In this document: positions 49,610-57,191 of the stretch, one piece after another | Position numbering within the stretch: position 1 is the first letter of the stretch | Layout: each line of letters opens with the position of its first letter | Assembly (NCBI GenBank): GCA_963792075.1 | Contig: CAWBUW010000007.1 | Location: forward strand, 62,001-126,000 | Direction: 5' to 3' | DNA length: 64,000 nt | Source of the DNA: CAWBUW01 sp963792075 | Lineage (GTDB): Bacteria; Chloroflexota; Anaerolineae; Anaerolineales; UBA4823 | Position numbers and translations under genes: made by a program | The notes under the pieces: model-generated | Told to the model about the DNA's origin: nothing | Database searches by the model: none | Seen by the model: only the letters and a program-made list of their open reading frames with translations

Positions 49610-52171
49610 TTAATCGCCAGCCGGAACGGGAACCTGTTGGAACTGCTCTCTGTGACGGATCGAAGGCTTGAACCCTTTAAGCAGCAGCGTATTCAGTGTC
49701 ACTGTAATCGAGCTGATCGCCATGAACAATCCAGCCAATTCTGGACTGATAATTACCGAAACGAACGGGTAAAACAGCCCGGCGCCTAAGGGAATCCCCA
49801 GGCTGTTGTAGATGAATGCCCAAAACAAGTTTTGCTTGACTTTGCGCATCGTCGCTTTGGCAACTTCAAGGGCTACTACCACGTCGCGAATGTCATCCTT
49901 GATCAAGATGACATCGCCGGTTTCTTTAGCCACGTCAGTGCCGGAGCCAATTGCCATACCGACCTCGGCCTGAGCCAGGGCAGGCGCATCGTTGACGCCA
50001 TCACCGACCATGGCTACCTTCTTGCCCGCCGCCTGCAGTTTCTTGACCTCCTCAGCCTTATCCTGTGGCAGCACCTCGGCCAGGACACGGTCAATGCCTA
50101 CCTGGCGGGCGATGGCCTCTGCGGTGCGCCGGTTATCGCCGGTGATCATAACCGTTTCCATACCCAGCTTGTGCAGCCGCTGGACCGCATCGGCTGCGTG
50201 CTCCTTTAATGTATCGGCCACTGCGATCAACCCAGCTGGCTTCCCATCCAGGGCCACAAACATAACGGTTTTCCCGTTTGCTTCCAAAGTTTCCGCCTGA
50301 GCTAACAAGGTGGTGAAATCAACTTCGCGCTCACGCATCAGCTTACGGTTGCCGAGCAAGACTGTCCGCCCTGCAATTTCCGCGGCAACGCCGTGTCCGG
50401 GAATAGAGTTAAATGAAGCGGGGTCTTCCAACACAAGCCCGCCGGCCTGCGCGCCGCGCACAATCGCCTCACCAAGAGGATGTTCAGAGTTCTTTTCAGC
50501 GCTGGCCGCCAGGCGCAGGATTTCAGGTTGTGAATAGCCTGGCCCATCGCCCGCGATCACATCGGTTACGGAGGGTTCGCCTCGAGTCAGTGTCCCGGTT
50601 TTATCGAACACAATGGTCTGTAAATGGCTGGCATTCTCGATCGCTTCGGCGCCTTTGAATAACACACCATATTCAGCCGCTTTGCCGGTCCCGGCCATCA
50701 TGGCGCTGGGCGTGGCCAGGCCAACCGCGCAGGGGCAAGAGATTACCAGGACGGTTACCGAGAGCAGCAGGGCAAAGCCGAACACGCCGATATCACCCAG
50801 CTTGTACGGAGACATGATGAAGCTGGATGCCGGATCGAAGAATAATTGGTAGCCAAAGAAAAACCAGAAGACGAATACCAAGATTGCCAACATGTGAACG
50901 CCAAGGATGAAGTGCCCGGCTACCCAATCGGCCAGCTTCTGGATTGGCGCTTTGCTGGCCTGGGCGTCTTCTACCAGCTTGATGATCTGCGCCAGGGCAG
51001 TATCCTTGCCCACCCGCGTCGCAGTGAATTTGAACGCCCCGGTCTTGTTCAGCGTGCCGCCGATGACGTTATCGCCGGTTTTCTTCTCTACAGGCAAGCT
51101 TTCGCCTGTGAGCATGGACTCGTCTACTGCCGAATAGCCCTCTACGACTGCGCCGTCCACCGGGATCGCTTCGCCGGGGCGTACCTGAATGATGTCGTCA
51201 ATTTCAACTTCCTCGGCAGGGATCTCTTCTTCGCGGCCATCGCGCAATACACGTGCAATCTTGGGCTGCAGCTTCATTAGTTTGCGGATTGCTTCAGAGG
51301 TGCGCCCACGAGTGAGAGCTTCCAGCCAGCGCCCAAGAATAATAAACGTGGTCAGCAAAGCGGCGCTCTCGAAGAAAGTGGCGCCTTCGCCACCAAACCC
51401 CGCCTTTGGGAATATCGTATTGATTACGGCGATGCCATAGGCAGCGCCAATACCGGTGGCATAGAGCAAGTTCATGTCGGTGACGCCATGCTTAAGACCG
51501 CGCCAGGAGTTAGAGAAAAATTGACGCCCCGGCCCAAAAACGATGGGAGTGGTGAGAATGCCAATCACCCATTTGTACGATAAAAATTTGGGGACGAGAA
51601 ACTTAAATGGGCCGAGCATATCGTAAAAAGTGCCGATCATGACGATCAGCCCGATCGTTCCGGCAATCAACAGGTTGCGGCCCTGGTGTTTGATTTCATC
51701 CTCCCGCGCCTGGCGTTCACGGTCGAGGGCATCGGTTCCCGCACTTCGCTCGGCAGCTTCGTAGCCGACATCGCGTACGGCACGTTTCATTGCTGTGGTT
51801 GACACGACGCCAGGAACATATACTACCCGGGCAGTTTCCAGGCCCAGATTGACGACTGCTTCCTGAACGCCGGTCAATTCTTTGAGAGCGCCTTCTACGT
51901 GAGCCACGCACGAAGCGCACGTCATGCCGCGCACATCCAGGGTGAGCTCAGAAGTAGGAATGCCATATCCGACATCTTCCACAGCCCGTTGCATGTCGGC
52001 TAATGTTGCTTTTTGAGGATCATAAGACAGGCTGGCTTTATTTGTGCCCAGGTTGACTACCACCTGCGAGACACCAGGGACCTCCTTGAGCGCGCCTTCC
52101 ACGTGAGATACGCAAGAAGCGCAAGACATGCCTGATATAGGTACGTTGAGGTTTTGGGTTGTATCTGTCAT
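49610..52171 (-). CDS. copA: Copper-exporting P1B-1 ATPase with two HMA domains
   Basis: An 853-residue ATPase. HMA1 has 'GMSCASC' (C17, C20), HMA2 'GMTCASC' (C85, C88). The core shows the CPC motif 'ISCPCAVGLATP', 'DKTGT', 'HPLGEA', 'GDGVNDAPAL', and 'YNSLGIPLGAGLFYP' in the last TM pair, fitting Cu(I) export. Start and CsoR stop overlap in an ATGA. It differs from the CopA at 24993 in lacking the YHS domain and having two intact HMA domains, so the two were not duplicated recently. Confidence 0.94.
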   Translation of the reverse strand: MTDTTQNLNVPISGMSCASCVSHVEGALKEVPGVSQVVVNLGTNKASLSYDPQKATLADMQRAVEDVGYGIPTSELTLDVRGMTCASCVAHVEGALKELTGVQEAVVNLGLETARVVYVPGVVSTTAMKRAVRDVGYEAAERSAGTDALDRERQAREDEIKHQGRNLLIAGTIGLIVMIGTFYDMLGPFKFLVPKFLSYKWVIGILTTPIVFGPGRQFFSNSWRGLKHGVTDMNLLYATGIGAAYGIAVINTIFPKAGFGGEGATFFESAALLTTFIILGRWLEALTRGRTSEAIRKLMKLQPKIARVLRDGREEEIPAEEVEIDDIIQVRPGEAIPVDGAVVEGYSAVDESMLTGESLPVEKKTGDNVIGGTLNKTGAFKFTATRVGKDTALAQIIKLVEDAQASKAPIQKLADWVAGHFILGVHMLAILVFVFWFFFGYQLFFDPASSFIMSPYKLGDIGVFGFALLLSVTVLVISCPCAVGLATPSAMMAGTGKAAEYGVLFKGAEAIENASHLQTIVFDKTGTLTRGEPSVTDVIAGDGPGYSQPEILRLAASAEKNSEHPLGEAIVRGAQAGGLVLEDPASFNSIPGHGVAAEIAGRTVLLGNRKLMREREVDFTTLLAQAETLEANGKTVMFVALDGKPAGLIAVADTLKEHAADAVQRLHKLGMETVMITGDNRRTAEAIARQVGIDRVLAEVLPQDKAEEVKKLQAAGKKVAMVGDGVNDAPALAQAEVGMAIGSGTDVAKETGDVILIKDDIRDVVVALEVAKATMRKVKQNLFWAFIYNSLGIPLGAGLFYPFVSVIISPELAGLFMAISSITVTLNTLLLKGFKPSIRHREQFQQVPVPAGD

Positions 52172-52470
52172 TCATTTTTCTCGCTTTCGGGTTCAGACTG
52201 CTGAACCAATAGTGTGTAAAGTTTGTGCAGACGCGCCAGTTCTGCAATCCGGTCTTCCACACTGCCGTTGATGATGATTTCTTCACTCTGCTTTATCTGG
52301 CAGGCAATCAATCTCATCCCCGCAACTCGCAAGGCGGCCTTTACCGCTCTAAGTTGGTGTACCACCTCTTCGCATGGCTTGCCAGTCTCAACCAATTCGC
52401 GAATGGCACGAAGATGCCCAGCGGCGGTATTCAGACGCCAGATAACATCAGCCTGTGTGTCAGGTTGCAT
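52168..52470 (-). CDS. CsoR/RcnR-family metal-sensing repressor
   Basis: A 100-residue all-helical protein of the DUF156 family: 'WRLNTAAGHLRAIRELVETGKPCEEVVHQLRAVKAAL' pattern with first-ligand Cys C33. Alignment by eye to CsoR (Cys-His-Cys) places Gln58 and Ser62 where His and the second Cys should be, with C57 beside. So the Cu(I) site must differ, maybe using C33, C57 and a neighbour. It overlaps copA downstream (4 bp) and the Cys/His-rich gene upstream (11 bp), and should repress the operon until copper binds. Confidence 0.85.
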   Translation of the reverse strand: MQPDTQADVIWRLNTAAGHLRAIRELVETGKPCEEVVHQLRAVKAALRVAGMRLIACQIKQSEEIIINGSVEDRIAELARLHKLYTLLVQQSEPESEKNE

Positions 52471-52846
52471 GGGATTGGCTTGTTGGATTCAGCAACGTGG
52501 CTGTAATGCGTGGAACTAATGCCAGGCGAATGGCTTCTTCTAAACGTGGATCGGCGCGCTGCTGAGGGGTATCCACTACCGTAAACCAGGTCTGGCTGTT
52601 GTATCCGTGGGCAACAATGCTCACCGGCTGATGATCGCTACCATAAACTAATAGAACGACCATCTGGCAGTCGCACTGATCGGTGCCATGGTGAGGACAG
52701 GGGCAATTAGCATGTTCGTGCCTGGCAACATGCAGGTCAAAGGTACGCACCACGCGTAAGCCTGCACGGCTAATTTGCTGTGTCACCTCGTCTATGGCTG
52801 CGTCACATGGCTGTTCTAAAATCAAGAATGGGGATTTATCGCTCAT
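52460..52846 (-). CDS. Small Cys/His-rich protein, first gene of csoR-copA operon
   Basis: A 128-residue soluble protein. 'HEHANCPCPHHGTDQCDCQM' at residues about 43-62 is a dense metal-binding loop with four Cys and four His; it interrupts an alpha/beta domain ('AAIDEVTQQISRAGLRVVRTF', 'VVLLVYGSDHQPVSIVAHGY'). AGGAG precedes the start. It may buffer copper for the CsoR sensor or CopA. No named family recognised. An ATAGCGCC box lies 82 bp upstream. Confidence 0.75.
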   Translation of the reverse strand: MSDKSPFLILEQPCDAAIDEVTQQISRAGLRVVRTFDLHVARHEHANCPCPHHGTDQCDCQMVVLLVYGSDHQPVSIVAHGYNSQTWFTVVDTPQQRADPRLEEAIRLALVPRITATLLNPTSQSHAT

Positions 52847-52927
52847 TTATCACTCCTCGGATAAACTGTGATCCGATGCAGGTAGTTATCCGCGTGTTTT
52901 CAGTATACGCACTTGGCGAATACTGGC

Positions 52928-52946
52928 ATAGCGCCATCTGTCGCAT
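52928..52946 (-). promoter_or_regulatory. ATAGCGCC box upstream of the csoR-copA operon
   Basis: ATAGCGCCATCTGTCGCAT, 17 of 19 identical to the site at 34502-34520, lies 82 bp upstream of the first gene. Possible operator or promoter element shared by metal-related operons. Confidence 0.5.
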
Positions 52947-52979
52947 TTAGGTGTAAGCAGTTTTGCCTATCAAAAGCGG

Positions 52980-53094
52980 GGCTGTCCAAAAAGAAACAAA
53001 GGAAGAAAATTAATACGTACCTGTGGGGATGGTGTGAAGCACCATCCCCACAGGTACGTATATTTTCTCCTTGTTTTCGTCTTTTTGGACAGCC
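52980..53094. mobile_element. MITE-like palindromic element, copy B (complete)
   Basis: 115 bp that form one long palindrome: ends GGCTGTCCAAAAAG and CTTTTTGGACAGCC, inner arms about AATACGTACCTGTGGGGATG / CATCCCCACAGGTACGTAT, and a GTGTGAAGCAC tip. The ends are terminal inverted repeats of about 40 bp with few mismatches. No coding capacity. It lies between the Sec candidate operon and the csoR operon. Copies A and C share its ends. Confidence 0.8.
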
Positions 53095-53123
53095 TCGCAG
53101 CTCCGATAAAATTGATTTGTATT

Positions 53124-53603
53124 TTATGGGACCCAGTTCGACAATACTGTCAGCGTCTTGTCGCCCCAGGTAGAATCATTATTGGCAAGGTGCACACGAA
53201 AATCGTGCACTCCGCCCATATCGCCGTGCATCAAGATTTCCATCGAAAGAGTCGTCGTTTCACCGGGTTTGAGAACCATCGAACCGATGGTTGGTACGGG
53301 AGGTCAACACCCCTCTATTACTTCGATATAGGGAGCTTCGCTGAAACGGAGTGGTTGATCGCCCACGTTGGAAAGCTCAAACGAAACCACGGTCATCTGG
53401 CCTAGTTTCTGATCACCCAGATCCACTTTTTCTTTGTTTACTTTTAGACTGGGAGCGCCTGTAACCTCAATCGCTGCTTTTGGTTGTGCTGGCTTGTTAA
53501 AAGCAAGGAATGCGCCTATGAGCAGTAAACCACCGGCTGCCAGGGCGATCAATGGCCAGGGGGGTTGCTGCTTTCTGTGTTTCTTGTATTTATTTTGACT
53601 CAT
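53124..53603 (-). CDS. Membrane-anchored DUF1573/Ig-like protein, candidate selenoprotein (Cys99-Sec100)
   Basis: If the UGA at 53306-53304 is read as selenocysteine, the frame stays open for 59 more codons to a TAA, giving 159 residues. TM at about 17-36; then an Ig-like ASH/DUF1573 domain: 'VDLGDQKLGQMTVVSFELSN', 'YIEVIEGC', Sec, 'PPVPTIGSMVLKPGETTTLS', 'HGDMGGVHDFRVHL', 'LTVLSNWVP'. The part after the UGA clearly completes the domain; family members commonly have a CC pair ('GCCPP') here, so Sec stands for the second Cys. A hairpin follows (53274-53292). The ATG is set by GGAGG and an ATGA overlap with the CuA-cytochrome gene. Alternative: a premature stop or a sequencing error. Confidence 0.7.
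53274..53292 (-). promoter_or_regulatory. Candidate bacterial SECIS hairpin
   Basis: On the - strand AACCATCG-GTT-CGATGGTT: an 8-bp perfect stem, 3-nt loop starting with G, 19 nt between UGA and loop. Bacterial SECIS hairpins lie in the coding sequence just after UGA, with 16-37 nt to the apical loop and a G among the first two loop bases; this one fits both. Confidence 0.6.
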
Positions 53604-54595
53604 GGTTCCTCCATTTGAAATTGATATGTCCACAAGTAGGCGACGAGCGCCCACGTTTGGTCTTCGGTAAATATCGGCCCCCAATAGGGCATGCCGGTGC
53701 CCATGCCGCCACGGATGATCTTACCTTGCAGATGGGCCGGACTGGCAGCCAGCATGGTCTCGGCATCCGTAAAATTTGCAGGTCGGGTAGTCATTTCGCC
53801 CGTGGCCATTTCGGTATGTTTTGTGGTGTCCGGTTGGGCAAGCTGGCCGGCAAACACGCCATCCCCGCGGCCTTGTTCACCATGACAGGCGGCACAGTTG
53901 ACTGCAAAAAGCTGCTGGCCTTCGTTGATCGCTTGAGGCGTGGTATTCGCTTGCCAGACCCAGGCTACCAGATCCCAAATATCTTGATCGTTCAACTTTT
54001 GGAATGCCAGCTCGCTCCGCAGCGCCTTCCAAAGCTCCAGCGGGGTGTGGGTCAGGTAGTAATCTCGGCTCAGGTACGCCGGGGGCACACTCTGATTGAG
54101 CAAGGCACCGCGCCAGGCGGAAGGTTTTTGAGCAGGAACGACATCCGCCTGGTGTTGGGCATCAATATCTAAGCCTAAGGCCACATACAGCGGTGGCTCG
54201 GTAGCCCCGGTCGTGGTTACAGGCCCGGTCACCTCAATCGTACCGCGCATGCGCCAATGGTTCACACTGCACCAGCGGGTGCAGTAGAATGTGTACTTGC
54301 CCGGCCGGTCGAAAACCAGGGTGAGCTCGGTCATTTCGCCGGGCATGACATCCACTGCGGGTTGATCAGACTGCCCGATGGCAAAGCTGTGCGTTACGTC
54401 ATCGGATGTCAGGCGCAGATGCAGCGGCTGGCCCACTGCCACCGTCAGGTTTTCCGGTGTCCAGCCTCCCGTTTCGGCCATGTGGGCACGGACCAGGGTG
54501 GATGGCGAGCGTTGGAACCAGGTAAAGGCCGGAATGGCAACTGCGGCTGCAAGCAGAAGAATAACGATCATACGTGCCAACCATTCTTTGCGCAT
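53600..54595 (-). CDS. CuA cupredoxin - cytochrome c fusion (oxidase subunit II-like)
   Basis: A 331-residue protein: TM (about 8-27), a cupredoxin domain with full CuA ligands (His in 'DDVTHSF', then 'CTRWCSVNHWRM' for C-x3-C-x3-H-x2-M), and a C-terminal cytochrome c with 'CAACHGEQG' and a late axial 'MGTGMPYWG' Met. Only one TM, not two as in typical oxidase subunit II, and no oxidase subunit I is in the window. It may be an electron relay to an oxidase or a N2O-reductase-like enzyme elsewhere. Overlaps the Sec candidate gene by 4 bp. Confidence 0.87.
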   Translation of the reverse strand: MRKEWLARMIVILLLAAAVAIPAFTWFQRSPSTLVRAHMAETGGWTPENLTVAVGQPLHLRLTSDDVTHSFAIGQSDQPAVDVMPGEMTELTLVFDRPGKYTFYCTRWCSVNHWRMRGTIEVTGPVTTTGATEPPLYVALGLDIDAQHQADVVPAQKPSAWRGALLNQSVPPAYLSRDYYLTHTPLELWKALRSELAFQKLNDQDIWDLVAWVWQANTTPQAINEGQQLFAVNCAACHGEQGRGDGVFAGQLAQPDTTKHTEMATGEMTTRPANFTDAETMLAASPAHLQGKIIRGGMGTGMPYWGPIFTEDQTWALVAYLWTYQFQMEEP

Positions 54596-54598
54596 AGC

Positions 54599-56029
54599 TT
54601 ATCCCACCAGCAACCACAACATACCGAGCGAAAAAGCCAACGAAAAGACTTGCACAGGAACGGCCCGCCGAAGATCTCCTTCCGCAACCCGCCGGGAAAT
54701 ATCTGCGGACCAGAACAGGCCCAGCAGCAGCAGGCCAGCCTGGACCAACGAGCTGAAACCGGCTACATCAGGCGACCAGAAGGTATACCCGGCCCCCAGC
54801 AGCTTCCAACCCCAGCCGAATGGATCATTCACCACGCCCAGAATGTACCCCAGTTTAGGCAGGGCAAAGGAAACTGTGAAAGCAATCCAGGCCATCAGGC
54901 CCAATGGCAGCAGCGCCTGGGATTGAGTAGAAATCTCACGCTTCAGAGGCAGCCTGACCTTGCTGGACTGCCGCCCCAACCACACCGCCAGGCTGAACAG
55001 ACCGGGCAGCACAAGCAGGTTAAGCGCCAGGAAACCGGCGGCGTAACCCAGCCATTGCAGTGAACCAATGGCGAAAGCCGCGGATTTCAACCAGCCCCAC
55101 GGACCAACAAAGACCGCTGCAAAGGCCAGCGCCGAGCCGAGCATCACCAGCGCCAGGAAGGCTGTGTCCAGAGACTGGGCACTATAGGATCGATTCGCCG
55201 TTCTCGGTGTCCCAATATCCGTTCCAAAAGGTCGCAGGTTCAAAGCCAGGTTGTCTTGCGGGCAAGCGCGCAGGCACTCCATGCACAAACCACAAGCCGC
55301 GTTGTTTCGGAAGGCCACCGGGTACAACCCCCACGGACAGGCGTGGTAGCAAGATTTGTCGCCGTGCTTGGCGCAAATTTCGGTGTCGATCACGCGCAGT
55401 TCGATAGGTGCAGTCTGGGCATAGATGCCGCTAAAGCCACCGATGGGGCAGAGGTAGCTGCAAAAAGCACGATTCTCGAATACCAGGCTTAACCCGATTG
55501 CCAGTCCAAAGAGCGCCAGCAAAACCCATCCTGTGACGCGTGGGTCGGTCAGTGTCAATGCACTGAACAGACCGATCAGCAAGAAAGCGCTTGATTGAAG
55601 CCACGAGCCTCTCAAACGTTTAGGCCAGCGCAGGTTCAATCCCAGGCCGCGCCCTTTAGATAGAAGGCCACCTTGCTGCAACCAGTCGCCGGGCAGCGGA
55701 ATGGGGCAAATGCTGCACCAGGCGCGGCCGCCGAAGGGGATGAACACCAGTTTGAAGGCGCTCCACCAGGCGATCCAGACAAAGATAATGGCAAAGTTGT
55801 GGCTGCCAACGACTGAACCGAACAGCCCGGCGGCGATGGCGAATACAAAACCTGCCAAGGCCAGAGTGCGCACCAGGAACTGCGGCCAGGGGCTGGCGAA
55901 CACAGGGCGAAGCCAGGGGATGCGGTAGAGGTTGACACGCCATGGAACAGCGCGCCCAGTGCGGGGTAGTGCGCCGTTCTTATCCAGGGGGGCCTCATCC
56001 AGCCATGGGATTTCATGCAGGGGGGTCAT
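54599..56029 (-). CDS. NosR/NapH-like polyferredoxin membrane protein
   Basis: A 476-residue, multi-TM protein with iron-sulfur sites: 'AWCSICPIPLPGDW' and 'FCSYLCPIGGF' (NapH/NosR CxxxCP motifs) in the membrane part, then two 4Fe-4S clusters from 'CYHACPWGLYP' and 'CGLCMECLRACPQD'. It would pass electrons across or along the membrane to exported copper or heme proteins. The start at 56029 is set by an ATGA overlap with the cupredoxin gene. With the CuA protein it looks like the electron-supply half of a nitrous-oxide-type or other copper-enzyme pathway, without the enzyme itself. Confidence 0.83.
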   Translation of the reverse strand: MTPLHEIPWLDEAPLDKNGALPRTGRAVPWRVNLYRIPWLRPVFASPWPQFLVRTLALAGFVFAIAAGLFGSVVGSHNFAIIFVWIAWWSAFKLVFIPFGGRAWCSICPIPLPGDWLQQGGLLSKGRGLGLNLRWPKRLRGSWLQSSAFLLIGLFSALTLTDPRVTGWVLLALFGLAIGLSLVFENRAFCSYLCPIGGFSGIYAQTAPIELRVIDTEICAKHGDKSCYHACPWGLYPVAFRNNAACGLCMECLRACPQDNLALNLRPFGTDIGTPRTANRSYSAQSLDTAFLALVMLGSALAFAAVFVGPWGWLKSAAFAIGSLQWLGYAAGFLALNLLVLPGLFSLAVWLGRQSSKVRLPLKREISTQSQALLPLGLMAWIAFTVSFALPKLGYILGVVNDPFGWGWKLLGAGYTFWSPDVAGFSSLVQAGLLLLGLFWSADISRRVAEGDLRRAVPVQVFSLAFSLGMLWLLVG

Positions 56030-56478
56030 TTCTGCAACTTCCACGCCCCGGCTACCAGGGCCAGGCCGGCGAGTGCCACTGCCCGCCACAACAATGTATT
56101 TGAGCCAACACTAAGCTTACCAATCATAAAGGGATGCAAATTGCCGCAGGTCACTGTGCAGCGGAAGCGGAACGAACCTTGCCGGTCAGCCACAAAAGTC
56201 AGCCGCGCCGTCTGGCCCGGGTCTGCGGTGGTTGCTAGGTTATAGCCGTCTATCGAAAGGCCGTGCACAACGTCTGTTGCAGTCAATTCAATCGTCACCC
56301 TATCGCCGGGGTTGACGGTCAGCACGGCGGGGCTGTATTCAAACCGGCTGGCATCGATATGGAAAGTGCGCTCGGTAGGTGTGGTCGCTGCCGCTGGAAA
56401 TGGAAGCAGCAGCGCTACCAGCACAAAACCGATCAACATAACCCAGCGCAGCCAATACACGGTCTTCTTCACAGTCAA
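56026..56478 (-). CDS. CuA-like cupredoxin with C-terminal TM
   Basis: A 150-residue protein: signal/TM (about 11-31), one cupredoxin domain, and a final TM (about 128-146). Ligands: His in 'DVVHGLS', and 'CTVTCGNLHPFM', an intact CuA loop (C-x3-C-x3-H-x2-M). So the operon encodes two CuA-type domains. ATGA overlap with the polyferredoxin gene; 11 bp after the PCYCGC lipoprotein gene. Confidence 0.85.
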   Translation of the reverse strand: MTVKKTVYWLRWVMLIGFVLVALLLPFPAAATTPTERTFHIDASRFEYSPAVLTVNPGDRVTIELTATDVVHGLSIDGYNLATTADPGQTARLTFVADRQGSFRFRCTVTCGNLHPFMIGKLSVGSNTLLWRAVALAGLALVAGAWKLQK

Positions 56479-56489
56479 TTTCCAATTCT

Positions 56490-56948
56490 TTATGGGATGT
56501 TAGAGGGACCGTACTTAGAATAGGTTTGATCTACGCTGGCTTTGATCTCGGCAACTGTTTTGCCTTGCCTCAACAGGCGCATGGTATCCTGGGTGATATC
56601 GACGCAGATCGAGCAACCCAGGGCGTGAGTATCGAAGGTTACAGTCCCTTTGTCATCTACGCTTTGTACATAACAAGAATAGTTGGAAGTGTGGCCCATC
56701 TTCCCACAACCGCAGTAGCAGGGGATTTGCTTCATAATATCAGGGTTAGCTACCGCAAACTGATAGGCTTGCTGCACAGTGGTCGGGGCGGATTTCACTT
56801 CATCTGGCATACCGGCCATCGGAGCCATCGCCAGGTCATCGGTCGATGTCGTTGATGTAGCATTTCCACTGCAAGCGGTCAGCGCGCTTGAAAAAAGCAG
56901 TGTCAAAATCAAGATGGCGAAAACGTTGCGGTGAGACTTACGGATCAT
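56490..56948 (-). CDS. PCYCGC-motif lipoprotein
   Basis: A 152-residue lipoprotein: signal with lipobox 'FSSALTACSG' (Cys about 26), then 'QIPCYCGCGKMGHTSNYSCYVQ' pattern and 'HALGCSICVDITQDTMRLL' near the end, i.e. seven Cys in the mature part. This is the PCYCGC family of monoderm bacteria (function unproven, often with cytochrome or copper genes). The start at 56948 has GGAG 10 bp upstream. It is the first gene of the operon that ends with the Sec candidate; likely a copper-delivery or thiol protein for the CuA sites (inference). Confidence 0.85.
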   Translation of the reverse strand: MIRKSHRNVFAILILTLLFSSALTACSGNATSTTSTDDLAMAPMAGMPDEVKSAPTTVQQAYQFAVANPDIMKQIPCYCGCGKMGHTSNYSCYVQSVDDKGTVTFDTHALGCSICVDITQDTMRLLRQGKTVAEIKASVDQTYSKYGPSNIP

Positions 56949-57036
56949 TATCAGAGACTCCACTTTTCTGCTAACTGGTTGAGACAAGGAATATCACAAT
57001 ATTTGTCGCCATTATAGGATCAATAACCCGTGATTT

Positions 57037-57055
57037 ATAGCGCCTAATGACGCGT
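57037..57055 (-). promoter_or_regulatory. ATAGCGCC-type box in a divergent promoter region
   Basis: ATAGCGCCTAATGACGCGT, 13 of 19 identical to the box at 34502, 89 bp upstream of the PCYCGC gene and 137 bp upstream of the + strand membrane protein. Confidence 0.4.
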
Positions 57056-57060
57056 AGGGA

Positions 57061-57080
57061 TATAGGCATTAATGCCTATA
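57061..57080. promoter_or_regulatory. Perfect 20-bp palindromic operator candidate
   Basis: TATAGGCATTAATGCCTATA is an exact palindrome in the 243-bp gap between two divergent operons, in line with a dimeric repressor or activator site acting on both. A related dyad lies upstream of copA at 27732-27751. Confidence 0.6.
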
Positions 57081-57191
57081 AGCTAGTTTGCTTATGTTCA
57101 AACACGCCATGCGGCGCATGCCTAAAAACCGGCGAAAGGGTATGATAAATTCATATTGGTTCCTATTGTTGATGGAGGAGTATCTTTACTG

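Noticed and set aside
54257..55063. 268-codon + strand frame opposite the CuA and polyferredoxin genes
   Set aside because: Very rich in Gln/Arg/Pro, no motif, and crosses two well-supported genes.
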